Origin: Apium graveolens
Taxonomy: Eukaryota; Streptophyta; Magnoliopsida; Apiales; Apiaceae
DNA length: 64,000 bases
Assembly (NCBI RefSeq): GCF_009905375.1
Contig: NC_133649.1
Coordinates: 230,000,102-230,064,101, forward strand
Direction of reading: 5' to 3'
The translations under genes were made by a program, and so were the position numbers. Below the pieces are notes generated by a model. The model was not told where the DNA came from. It made no database searches and saw only the letters and a program-made list of their open reading frames with translations. Numbering within the stretch: position 1 is the first letter of the stretch; every line of letters starts with the position of its first letter. Below, piece by piece: positions 1-10,118 of the stretch.

Positions 1-656
1 AATACCCTTCTCTAAACTTTATGTGTCTACCAATTTATACATAGTTTAGTATTCTACAACTGTCTGGTTTGTTATTCATAAATGTATTGTAAATGCACTG
101 GAACTTGGATATCTGAATTAACAGTTGGAATTCTTATCATAAACTACTCCATTCGAAGCTAGTTTTTCTTTCGACGAAATTAGTGTGGCCAGAGGTTATT
201 ATAACACAAATTGCCTCATATTAACCTTAAACATAGTGAAGCATCTTACTACATAAAATGCTAAATTATATTAAGAAAGTAGTGACAACAAAGAGAACAA
301 ATAAAAAACTACTGGATCCAGAGATGTACAAGCAGTACACGTGAAGTAAGAGTGGGAGTTCGTGTTGTAAGCCAATGGTCATGGATCTCAACTAGATCAG
401 GCTCATTGGTTGTACTTAATATACTATTAAGGACTAAATTAAGAATGGGAAGCTGTGCATGAAGTTAGCTGGAGATGAGTGGCGGGTAACTTAAGTTGTC
501 TTCAAACCACTAAAACTTTCGATTTGTGTTTCTTGAGATTTGCAATTATTACAATAACAAATGCCCACTAGAGAGTGAATTCAGCTGAGAACAGATTGTA
601 GTTTACAGAAACTATGAGAATGAATGTATAATTGGCCTGCCTGGCAATCTCTATAA
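1..656. other. Gene-free left edge
   Basis: No coding region, RNA gene or repeat could be supported here. The stretch is AT-rich with stop codons in all frames. It may be intergenic, or an intron of the possible host gene whose exon is suggested at 10119-10246, on the other side of the MULE. Confidence 0.4.
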
Positions 657-899
657 TAGTACCCCTCCGTACCATAATATATGAGCTTATTTGACTAGCA
701 CGATTTTTAAGAAATTAATGATTAATTTTGATGTGAACCACAAAAATGAGTTAGTGGTGTTAAAGTAAGTGTATTATATGATATTATATAAATGTTTGAT
801 TGTGATAATCTTAAATAAATGCTAATGGAAGGTTCATTTTTTTTGGAACGTCCAAAAAAATGAAAATTGCTCGTATAAAATGGGACAGATGGAATAACA
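657..899. mobile_element. Stowaway-like MITE (diverged)
   Basis: The left end reads ACCCCTCCGTACCATAATAT and the right end, read on the other strand, contains CCATCTGTCCCATTTTATA, giving imperfect terminal inverted repeats. The CTCCGTNCC core is the signature of plant Stowaway (Tc1/mariner-type) MITEs, which insert at TA. The element is about 240 bp, has no coding capacity and has decayed ends, so its borders are approximate. Confidence 0.6.
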
Positions 900-1045
900 T
901 TTTACAAAATATCATGAAAGATGTTGAACTATTCAGCAGAAATATGGACAGAGTCCAACATGATAAACTATTCGTATACCGAACCGTGACTACAAAAATT
1001 TAAGAATGTAGACATTTAATGAGAAAAGGCTATTCAGAAAAAATA

Positions 1046-1241
1046 ATCGGTCTTTCTAATGTGTGCTCAAGAATACATGATAAGTACTAAATTTTATAAG
1101 TTTGGTGCATTTTTATTGATGGAGTTGTTATAAATGAGGGGGTCCATCAATATTTATGATTAGAGAATCAATCAAAATGCACCAAACTCATTGGAGTTAG
1201 TACTTATTGTGTACTCTTTAGCGCACATTAGAAAAACCGTA
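1046..1241. mobile_element. Fold-back MITE with long inverted repeats
   Basis: The two halves are inverted repeats of each other over most of the roughly 195 bp. The left arm begins CGGTCTTTCTAATGTGTGCT. The right arm, read in reverse complement, begins CGGTTTTTCTAATGTGCGCT, and both continue through AATAAGTACTA or ATAAGTACTA to a shared TTTGGTGCATTTT block. There is no coding capacity. The superfamily is not clear and no convincing target duplication was found. Confidence 0.7.
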
Positions 1242-1292
1242 TAAATACGTATATTCGTCCTAGTAAAGAGTCTTTATTCAGTTATCGTCCAA

Positions 1293-1365
1293 GGGGACCA
1301 ATCTGTAGCAACTGTTTGCTATTATTAGGTTGTTAACAAACAGTTTAAGGGCCGTTGGATGGGGG
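1293..1365 (+). repeat. MULE left terminal inverted repeat
   Basis: It starts GGGGACCAATCTGTAGCAAC and ends GCCGTTGGATGGGGG. It aligns with the reverse complement of 9964-10036. The differences over the first part are mostly transitions (A/G or C/T), as expected for decay by cytosine deamination. Confidence 0.75.
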
Positions 1366-1390
1366 ATTAACGGGTGAGATGGTACCCGGA

Positions 1391-1442
1391 CCGCGGAAAG
1401 TTTCAGCGGTTGGTCTGGACGGACCGCGGAAAATTTCCGCGG
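1391..1442. repeat. Left subterminal pair of near-palindromes
   Basis: Two copies, 1391-1409 (CCGCGGAAAGTTTCAGCGG) and 1424-1442 (CCGCGGAAAATTTCCGCGG), are spaced 33 bp apart. Each is followed by TTGG. Similar pairs lie at 5524-5577 and 9866-9938. Subterminal repeated motifs often bind transposase or host factors, but no function can be shown here. Confidence 0.85.
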
Positions 1443-1630
1443 TTGGGTGCTATCCCCTTATCCCCAGCATCCCAACAGCACCTCATTTTACCACAAAAAC
1501 ACCAAAATTTTGTAGAAAAATTCTACTCTCTCCAAGTTTACATTTTAGGCGATTTTGGGGCATTTTCATCAAGAACTTCAAGTTGTTTTGTCAATTCAAG
1601 GTATATTTCTTGTCTTAAATTTCTCATTTC

Positions 1631-4119
1631 ATGGCGGATAAATTATTTGCTCGCATGTTTCGTCATAAACGTCAAAATGAAAAAAAGAGGCTATTGATTG
1701 TAGTTTACATCTTGATAGTTTAAATAGTAGTGAAGAACCTAAAACCCCTGTATATGTTGAAGATAATGATTTTGTAGATAGAAATGAGCAATTTATTAAT
1801 TTAGATGACGATTTGGTTGATGTTGAAAATGAAAGTGATGGAAATGAGGTTGAAAATGAGGTCGAAAATGATAGTGATAATGTTGAGGGTGAGGATGAAA
1901 TTGATAATGTAGAGGATGCAAATTTGTATGAAAATGTTGATGGGGGGGGAGTTCCATATTTGAATCAAATTTTTCAAAGTATGGATGAGGCCGGTCATTT
2001 TTTTAGGGCTTATGCTTTACGAAATGGATTTGCGATTAAAATTCAAGCTAGCCATCGTAATAAAGACAACGAGATATATGGTCGTTTATATGTTTGTAGG
2101 CTTTATGGAAAAAGTGTCGTCGGCGAGAGTAGTCAAAATAAACGGCGTAGAGAGGTTCTTCCTAAAAGCGAGTGCAAGGTGAGGATGTATGTCAATTATC
2201 AAAAGAAAAAACGTCACTGAGAGGTAACTAGCCTTGAATTGGTACACAACCACGGTCTTGTTTCCCCTAGTAAGATGAATTTGGTACAACGAGAAAGACA
2301 TGTCAACACCGCGACCCGTAGTTTGATAAAAACGCTTTATGGTTCGGGGGTTCGTAATTGTCAAGTGATGAATGTGATTGGTAACATTCATGGAGGTAAT
2401 GACAAAGTTGGTTTCAATGTTCAACATGTTAGGAATGTGTTAAGAGACGAGAGGATGAAAAGATTTGAGATTAGTGACGCCCAAGCGGGGTTGGACTTGT
2501 TGCATAGGTTGAATGAAGAAAGTGGTTCTAAATATTTTATTAGGACCGAAGTCGATGAAGAGAATCGCTTGACGTGTCTAGTATGGATTGATCCGAGATG
2601 TATAATGGCTTACCAAAATTTTGGCGATGTTATGGCTTTTAAAAACACTTATCGGACAAATAGGTATGCAATGCCATTTGTCCCATTTACCGGAGTCAAT
2701 CATCATTATCAATCGGTAATTTTCGGGTTTGCATTGATGCGGGATGAACACGCGTCGACTTTTGAGTGGATTCTTCGTACTTGGCTTGAAGGTGTGGGGA
2801 ATAATCCTCCATTGACTATAATCACGGATCAAGATCAAGCCATGGCAAGCGCTATTGCGGTTGTACTCCCGAATACTACCCATTTATTGTGTTCTTGGCA
2901 CATTAGTCAAAAATTCCCGGAGAAATTAGCTCATTATTATTCGGCTTTTCCGGAATTCAAGACGGACTTCAACAATTGCATTTATAAATCTCTCACCGAA
3001 TGTGTTTTTGAAGCTAGATGGGCGTCGTTTGTGGAAAAGTATCACTTGCAAGATCATAAATGGTTAAAGGGGTTATATGAGTTGAAGCACAAGTGGATTC
3101 CTGCATATACTAGAAACAAATTTTCAGCGTTTCAAAATAGTACATCGAGGAGTGAGGGGATGAATTCTTTCTTTGATAAGTATGTGAGTTCGGCAACGGG
3201 TTTGAAGGAATTCATTGAAAATGCCCAAAAAGCATTGGCAAGGCAATTCATGAGGGAGAATGAAGAAGATTATGTCACCATTAATCTAAAACGTCCCATG
3301 AAATTGCATACCACATTGGAGTATCATGCTTCTTGTATCTACACTAAGGAAATGTTTAGAAGATTTCAAGATGAATTGGTCGAGTCTTCAAAATACTTTG
3401 TTGAAAAAGACCGACGAGCTAGTGAAGAAGGGGAGAGAATGGGGGATGTTTATACGTACTATAGTTGTTATAGGCCCATGTCCGAGCCTACGAGAAGAAA
3501 TGTTTATTTTGTGGCATTCGAGAAAGCAAGCTCTTTGGGAATGTGTACGTGTAGAATGCTTGAACATTTGGGGCTACCTTGTAGACACCTATTGGCGGTC
3601 TTCACTAAGAAATGGGTTTCGGAAATTCCCCCGTATTACATAAACCGGAGGTGGACAATGCATGCCAATAGAGTTGATGGTGTGTTGCCTTACAATTTGG
3701 ATGTTGGACAAAGTCATGAGATGACCTCAACCGATCGATTTAATAGCATGACAATGTTAACCATGAGTTTTTGTCAAAGTAGCATTGTATCCAAGGAACG
3801 GTATGATTATGCCGTTGGAGTGATGAATCGAGAAATACCAATTCTCGAAAAAATGAGCGTTGATGGAATTAAATCTTACGAAAGCAATTCGCAAGCTCCA
3901 AATGCAAGTGCTCATGAAGAAACAATTCTTGACCCTATTATGTCCCAAACTAAAGGGAGGAAGAAGGATGTTCGTTTCAAAAGTCCAATAGAATCGATTG
4001 GTAAAAAGGAGAAGCCGCCAAGAAGGTGCACTTATTGTCAAATGGAAGGCCATGATAAAAGGAAGTGTGCTAGTAGACTAGAAGATCTTAAAAATGTTCA
4101 AGAATCGCAATATAATTAG
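1631..4119 (+). pseudogene. FAR1/mudrA-type MULE transposase, one internal stop
   Basis: This gene encodes the transposase that would cut and move the MULE. The clear frame runs from the ATG at 1813. An upstream ATG at 1631 gives a short peptide in another frame that would need a frameshift or splice near 1680. From 1813 the order is: an acidic N-terminus (to about residue 45); a FAR1-type zinc DNA-binding domain (about 58-150, with VCRLYGK, ECKVRM and HNH cysteine/histidine clusters); a MULE transposase core (about 265-370); a SWIM zinc finger (CTC...CRH); and a C-terminal CCHC knuckle (CTYCQMEGHDKRKC). A TGA at 2218-2220 lies inside the FAR1 domain where the family normally has tryptophan, and the same frame stays open on both sides. 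The block usually written FDTTY reads FKNTY, so the first catalytic aspartate is missing. The second, in TDQDQAM, is present. Both lesions suggest an inactive enzyme. Confidence 0.9.
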
Positions 4120-4265
4120 TGGTGTACCATTTTGTAACCGAATGTTGTAATCTTTAAATGGATTTAAATTTTAAGTGTTTAACATTGCTTTCTTTTTTGT
4201 TATGTTTTATTGTCATATAATTGCCAATTATTGTCATATAATTGTGTTTTATTGTGATAGGTAAC

Positions 4266-5036
4266 ATGACTAGCGAGTATAGTGGTGAGAACAACTCCGA
4301 TCATAGTTGTGATTCGGTTTCCCACGTAAGCAACACATTCTCGGACTCCCTGCCAAGCGACTCGTGGTATGAGGACAATGACGAGGAAGATGTGGTCTCA
4401 CCAACCTTTAGTGAGATGGAAGATGCATGTGCCGAGTTGATGCCCCTTGTGGACAATGACGAGCCGCCCCATGTGGAGGAAGAGGAAACGGACTTGTACC
4501 CACCCGATGAGGAGGCTTATAGGGCCAAAAATTGGATCGAGGCATGCAATTGGATGGAGGGTACTGAACCGTGGAGATTGGTGAACTCTCATTCAGATTC
4601 GTACTTCCTTCCGATCTTGAATTTGGGCAACAACACGCCCGATGGAAAATGGAAAAAATCCGGATGGAATGGCGGTAAGCTTGTTAAATGTGATCGGATT
4701 GCCGATATTGTAAACTTGAGGCCTCGTGAGGGTTGTAATATGGACCAAATACGCATCGAATATGTGAAGGGTTGGGTTTCACACCTAACGGGAGGGACGG
4801 AGAGGGAACGCGGGACATGTTTTGCAAGATTTCATCTCTACAATGGCTCAAATACGATTCTGATTACCATTTGGAACGACTCCAACCCTTACCCTTGGAA
4901 ACTTACGGAAGGCCATATCCGTGATGGTTGTGTACTTGTTCTCTACCATATTGCATGCTTCGTGGATACTACGCAAGGAGTTGCTCAACACCGGTTATCC
5001 GGTGGTCTTTCTAATATACTAGGTATTTTTGGTTAG
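4266..5036 (+). CDS. Small acidic MULE-borne protein, possible OB-fold
   Basis: An uninterrupted 256-codon frame starts at 4266, 146 bp downstream of the transposase on the same strand. I chose this ATG because the upstream one, eight codons earlier, precedes a splice-acceptor-like TTGTGATAG. Residues 1-85 are very acidic and serine-rich. Residues 86-150 hold several tryptophans (NWIEACNW, GTEPW). Residues 164-233 alternate hydrophobic strands (IEYVKGWV, CFARFHLYNG, TILITIWND, GCVLVLYHI) in a pattern like an OB-fold of the RPA type, which would bind single-stranded DNA. That assignment is inference from the pattern only. I do not recognise the family. It is the only gene in the MULE without a stop codon. 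It could supply an accessory role in transposition, comparable in position but not in sequence to mudrB. Confidence 0.55.
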   Translation: MTSEYSGENNSDHSCDSVSHVSNTFSDSLPSDSWYEDNDEEDVVSPTFSEMEDACAELMPLVDNDEPPHVEEEETDLYPPDEEAYRAKNWIEACNWMEGTEPWRLVNSHSDSYFLPILNLGNNTPDGKWKKSGWNGGKLVKCDRIADIVNLRPREGCNMDQIRIEYVKGWVSHLTGGTERERGTCFARFHLYNGSNTILITIWNDSNPYPWKLTEGHIRDGCVLVLYHIACFVDTTQGVAQHRLSGGLSNILGIFG

Positions 5037-5968
5037 GACCAATATATTTCATAAAATTTAGTGAATTGTATTGATCGTCTAATTTTCATTCGAATCTATG
5101 TATTTTCATTGAATTTTATATGAATTTATATGAATCTTCTATGAATTAAAGTATGAAATTTGAGATTGAAAGTGTACCTAAAAATTTGAGATTGAAAAGT
5201 AAAGTTTACAAGTCGAACTATATATTACAAATTGTTATGAAATGTATTGAAAAGTTTTTTTCAATATTTGGACAAGCGTTGACTTTCGTTGACTTTTTTA
5301 AGGAATTTTCAATTTATCGTAAAAAATGAAAAAAAAATAAATTTTTTTTTGAAAATCACTCATTACCACATTTTAAGACTTTTGAGAGTAGTTTGGATTA
5401 GTGGAAGTTAGTTTAGGACTAACTTCCAAAAATTAAGCAATTTCAACAGAAGATTAATTTTCACATACTCTGTTTCCCCTGTCTTTTGCTCTGTTTTCAG
5501 GTGCAAAAAACAAAACTGATGGACCGCGGAAATTTTCCGCGGTTGGGCTGTAGACGGACCGCGGAAATTTTCCGCGGTTGGGGCCATTAAATTGTTTTTT
5601 TTGCAGATTGAAAACAGAGCAGCCAGGAAATTCACAACCAAATTCACAACCAAATCCACAACCAAATTCCACCAAAATCCCAACACCTACAACACCAAAA
5701 TCCACCAAATTCCACCAAAATCTACCAAATTCCACCAAAATCCACAACAACCCAAAATGCTCAAAAATAACAAAAATCCAAAAAAATTAAACAACGTCAA
5801 ACCAAACAAACCAAATAAACCAAATAAAACCCGACAACATAAAATGAAATCCAACTACATAATTCAACAACCTAAAATCAAATGAAATCCAACTACATAA
5901 TCCGACAACCTAAAATGAAATGCAATCCAACTACATAATCTGACAAACTAAAACACTATGAAATTCAA
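5037..5968. other. Intergenic region between convergent MULE genes
   Basis: The stretch separates the 3' ends of the + strand small gene and the - strand PMD-Ulp1 gene. It contains the central pair of palindromes (5524-5577). It also has a C/A-rich run of CCACCAAATT and CACAACCAAATT units (about 5625-5760). Finally, about four copies of a 35-45-bp unit with the core AAATCCAACTACATAATC lie at 5840-5970. No gene was seen. Confidence 0.6.
5524..5577. repeat. Central pair of near-palindromes
   Basis: Two copies of CCGCGGAAATTTTCCGCGG lie at 5524-5542 and 5559-5577, spaced 35 bp apart. Both are preceded by GGA and followed by TTGGG. The block resembles the left subterminal pair closely, including the spacer (GGCTGTAGAC against GTCTGGAC). 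Subterminal sequence is therefore duplicated in the middle of the element. Confidence 0.85.
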
Positions 5969-8880
5969 CTACGAAGCCTCGTGACGCCTACGCATACGAA
6001 TACCGGGAATCCCCCTTGCCTTCCCTAACTGAAGCTCCCTGGCTATCCGATACCTAAAGGTATCCACCTCCTTCTGCGACCAATTTGGTACCTCAGCTAA
6101 GTCATATCCTTGTGTGAATTAGTCCATGTTCTTCATCACATAAACACCACAATCATTAGAGTTTCGTTGCTTTGGCCTGGACGGTAGAGCTAGGACCTCG
6201 GCTGAAGTAGGGTCAAGCCCCTCGACTGGGTGTACCATATGCAATAGCCTCGACAACAACCATGACTGCAATGAAATTATGATCCGAGAATGAATATAAT
6301 ATACAATTGGTAAGGACTATATAGAAGACAGTAATAGTAGAGGAACATACCACCACTCGTATATCCTCACGATAATCCGGCTCGTCATTCATTGAATCTA
6401 TGATAAGACCTTCAAATCGTCTAGTACCGAACATGAACAAAACCCAATGCACATCTCCGACACAATATGGGATGAATATGTAGTCCGCCTCGAGAACGGA
6501 AGGACCAACAGTAGCACTGGAAAACCCGGTAAAGCTACGTAATGCTTTATTCCATGCCCTCTGCAATGTATCTCCACCGACCCTCGATGCTTTTCTGATT
6601 TACTTCACATGTCCTTTCCCAAGAACCATGAAGTAGGGATCCATGAAATAATAGACGGGTTTCCTCTCCCATATACCTCCAGTGTGAATCTCCTCCTCCC
6701 GAGTCCTTAGCAATCCCTGCAAGTATATATGAATGCAACAAGTAAAATAAATGCAACAAGTAAAATTAATGCAACAAGTAAAATAAATGCAAAAACTAAA
6801 ATATATTAGACAACGAACAATACCATATAAGTGTATATGATCCTGTCATCAACCCATGTTCCTGGAGCCAGACTCTGCATAGCTGATGCATGGACGTGAT
6901 AGTCCTGAACACTAAGACCACCGGGATTCCTCGGCGCCATCCCAAAGCCCCATCCACAATCTGAATATATAGCATTCTTCTTTGTCATGCTGAGACTCTT
7001 AGTGATACTCCACTTCTCCTCTTTCATCCTGCGGGATGCAAGCTTCGCGGGCCTACTAGATGAGGCAATAGCCTGGGGTGGCTGAGACACATGCTGGGAT
7101 GGCTGTGTCATGTCAACGACATCCTGGGCAGGAATGGCTGGAATGTCAAAGTCGTCAGCCAAAGGTGCAATGAAATCTGATTTTATGTTCTGAAATGTGG
7201 GAGGTCTGTAGGCGGGTCCTTTGATCTTCTTCATCAACCGAGAGAATGGTGTGAGGAAGGTAGCAGAAATCCTCCCAAACTCCTCCACAAACTCAGGAGG
7301 AACCCTAGCATCCAGCTGCTTCAACATATTAAGCCCGACAACCATCTACAAACAAAAACAAGCAAACATTTTTTCATTAATTCCACAAGGATATCATATC
7401 ATCAAGATGAAATACGTGTGAATGCAAATTTTGTAGTGTGTGGGGGTGTAATGTGAAATATGCATATTTGTAAAACACTTACAACTTCATAGCCCTCGAG
7501 GCTATCATACAACTCCCTCGTCTTGTACTGTTGCTGAGGCTGTGGATCGGGCTTCCCTATGCGCATACGAGATATATCAGCATACCACGCCATATAATCA
7601 GCCTCCGAAGCTATGTCTACCGAGTCATCAACAAGGCCATCCAAATCTGAACAGAACCTGGCCCATTTGCCAATATCAATAAACCACCGCACCAGCCAAT
7701 CCTCCCCTGCAAACATGGAATCCTTAGCCCCCCTGTAACCAACCATGTTCACCGGTGCCCGTGGAATCTGGGGACTAGAACCAAACTGTCTCGACACCCT
7801 GTCCGGATGCTGCCACTCGACCACGTCGTAACATACAAGGGGAACTCGACCGCACCCAGCTAACTGTGCCTGTATCATCTCGCTGTCCTCGAACCTAGTA
7901 TACGGCCTCCAGACCACCCCATCACCAGCAACACCATCAAACTCACCCCTATAGAACGGTAAGCTGTGGTGAGGGCCTGACATCCTGCGCTTCTTCGAAA
8001 CCCCGACATGAGTATCACTAGCATAGGCCCATCCCTCAGCAACCGGATAATCCTCCTGACCGGGAGATCGTAAAGGCACGCCAATACGAGGAAATCTCTC
8101 GTAAGACCAAACCTTTAACACCCAGACACAACAAGCAATGCTCTTGCTACCCTTCCTTGCAGCAATCTCCAAACCCCGGTATATATGAGCTAACACAGCT
8201 GCACCCCAAGCATAATAAGGAATCTCCCGCATATTAATCAACGGGTGCATATACCGAACATGAACAAAAGAGCGGTTGATGTTGGGGAAGAGGATACAAC
8301 CCATAATGAATAGCAGATATGCCTTGGTATGTACAACTGTGGCCCTCATATTGTTCTTTTCAGGCTTCTGTGCACCATATCTCTCAAACAACCACCCCAG
8401 CTTGATGTTATTCCGATACAAAGCCTCCTTCACCTCCTCCTCGGTCAAAGGCTCAAACCAATTATTAGCAAAATACGCCGCCTTGTTCTCTATCACCCCA
8501 CAAGTCAGCGCATCCCCCTGAACTGACACCCCTAAAATAAACCCCACATCCTCCAATGTAACAGTCATCTCGCCCTACCTCATGAAAAAAGTGTTGGTCT
8601 CAGGTCTCCAACGCTCCACCAAAGCAGATATCAACCGAGTGTCAGTAGCCAAGACAACAGCAGGGTCTGCAAAAATCCCAAACCCAAGCATGTGTAGCAA
8701 TTCCCGCTGTGGTCTCCTTAACTTCCACAAGTGCAATGACTTGTTCCCCGAATAGCTCTGCAACTCATCTCTCCCTGCACCATCCCAAACATCCTCACTG
8801 ACGTGATACCGATTGTCCCAAATAATATTATGTGCGTTAGGACCCGACAACATATTCCCGAAATCATCAAAATTATCCAT
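5969..8880 (-). pseudogene. PMD-Ulp1 fusion gene (four exons, three stop codons)
   Basis: My model is exons 8880-7483, 7345-6824, 6716-6351 and 6265-5969. The introns (137, 107 and 85 bp) all have GT...AG ends and all fall between codons. This yields an 860-codon frame. About residues 70-430 are a plant mobile domain, the aminotransferase-like family of MAIN/MAIL1, shown by ALVERWRPETNTF and TVTLEDVGFILGVSV. Residues about 600-811 are an Ulp1/C48 SUMO-type protease, with His730 (GDVHW), Asp747 (IDSMN), Gln795 and Cys801 (NSNDCGVYV) in order and at family spacing. Such proteases cut SUMO or related tags in the nucleus. Stops interrupt it at 8575-8577 (codon 102, TAG), 6600-6602 (codon 679, TAA) and 6119-6121 (codon 811, TAA, after the active-site cysteine). 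The start follows an acceptor-like TTTTCAG at 8884-8890, so a 5' untranslated intron is possible. A single fused transcript is inferred, not proven. Confidence 0.8.
6731..6802 (-). repeat. Tandem repeat in intron 2 of the PMD-Ulp1 gene
   Basis: About four copies of an 18-bp unit, ATGCAACAAGTAAAATAA on the + strand, fill most of the 107-bp intron. The last copy is diverged. Confidence 0.7.
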
Positions 8881-9860
8881 ACCTGAAAATATTGCCAACA
8901 AAATTCATCAATCACCACAATAAAAACACCACAACGTACACAATAAAAACAATCACCACATATATAAACACCAAGTACATAATGCATTAACCACTATATT
9001 TGCAATTCGTAATTATTCATCCCAAAAATTAATTACATCCCCAAAAATTAAGCACCAAAATTTAACCCCTAAATTAACCCTAATTTCATAATTATAAATT
9101 CTTAATATAATTCGAATGTAACACCAATTTTATCATTAAATTCTATTTTTACACTAAATAATTCGAAATTAATACTAATTCATTCGAATTTCACATTAAT
9201 TTTTTCATTAATTCGATTTATACACTAAATTAATTCGAAATTATCACTAGTTATTTTTGATTTTACCACTAATTTATCCTGAAAATTATTCGAAATTAAA
9301 ATTTAATTAAACGAATTTTAAATAAATGAAATCTAATGAAACGAATTTTTACACTAATTTTATTCGAATTTTCCACTAATTCAATTCGAATTTTTACACT
9401 AATTTTATCATTAAATCCTAAAAAACGAATTAAAATATACGAAAATAACACTAATTAATTATAAATTAACACTAATTTATCCTAAAAATCGAATTAAATC
9501 AATTCCAAATTATGAACCCTAGAAATTCTAAAAATTCGAATTTAATCATATTACGATTAATATGTTAATTCATTACAAAGATTCATACATAAATTAACCC
9601 TAAAAATTTGAATTTCATAAATAAAATCAGATATAAAATAAGAAAAATACATAAATTTATATCAATAAAACTGTAAATAACAAAAAAGAATCGAATATAT
9701 ACCTTAATGACGAAAAAGGTGAATGATTTAAGCTTTTGGATTGCTGGTTCTTGCTTCTGCTGCTTCTGCTGGAATTTTCTGCGGCTGCTGTGCGGCTGTG
9801 TTTGTGTTTGTATATTGTGAAGAGTCTGTGTTTGCTAGGGATTAGGCAAAAAAAAATGAC
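8881..9860 (-). promoter_or_regulatory. Upstream region of the PMD-Ulp1 gene, AT-rich with ATTCGAA repeats
   Basis: No open frame is present. From about 9000 to 9620 the sequence repeats irregular units containing ATTCGAATTT and ACACTAATTTTAT many times. From 9735 to 9830 a stretch rich in GCTGCTTCTGCTG and TGCGGCTG could be the transcribed leader. The promoter of the - strand gene should lie here, but no specific core promoter can be assigned. Confidence 0.4.
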
Positions 9861-9865
9861 ACCAA

Positions 9866-9938
9866 CCGCGGAAATTTTCCGCGGCCCGTGGCTAGGGATA
9901 TTTTAGTAATTTCACTGGACCACGGAAAATTTCAGCGG
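9866..9938. repeat. Right subterminal pair of near-palindromes
   Basis: CCGCGGAAATTTTCCGCGG lies at 9866-9884 and the diverged CCACGGAAAATTTCAGCGG at 9920-9938. Read from the right end, they are flanked by the same GGT or TTGG context as at the left end and in the centre. Confidence 0.8.
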
Positions 9939-9963
9939 TCCGCTGTGATCTCAGCCTTCTATT

Positions 9964-10036
9964 TCCCCATCCAACGGTTACAATTGTGTTTGTTGTGAAC
10001 CGGTCTACAACAAACGTTTGTTGTAGACCGACCCCC
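9964..10036 (-). repeat. MULE right terminal inverted repeat with a 30-bp perfect palindrome
   Basis: It aligns with the left repeat in reverse complement. It also contains a perfect 30-bp palindrome at 10001-10030, whose half is CGGTCTACAACAAAC. The left end has only a partial counterpart. Confidence 0.75.
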
Positions 10037-10118
10037 AATATCCAAATGGATGTAAAACATGAAGTTGACGTTATAGTTCTCAATTTCTGACTACCACCTC
10101 CTTGAATTTTTGGTTCAG

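Larger units (their letters stand above)
1293..10036. mobile_element. Mutator-like element (MULE) carrying transposase, OB-like and PMD-Ulp1 genes
   Basis: The element is bounded by related terminal inverted repeats at 1293-1365 and 9964-10036. Both start GGGG and end in CCGTTGGATGGGG when read inward. It contains a FAR1/mudrA transposase and a small acidic gene on the + strand, and a convergent PMD-Ulp1 gene on the - strand. MULEs that carry Ulp1-like genes are known in plants (for example the Kaonashi group), and PMD genes are known to travel with transposons. Flanking 9-mers, ATCGTCCAA on the left and AATATCCAA on the right, match at six of nine positions, which is compatible with a decayed 9-bp target duplication. 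All recognised genes except the small one carry stop codons, so this copy is probably inactive. Confidence 0.85.

Noticed and set aside
1284..10045. Secure 9-bp target duplication of the MULE
   Set aside because: Only six of nine bases match, so it is mentioned as compatible but not relied upon.
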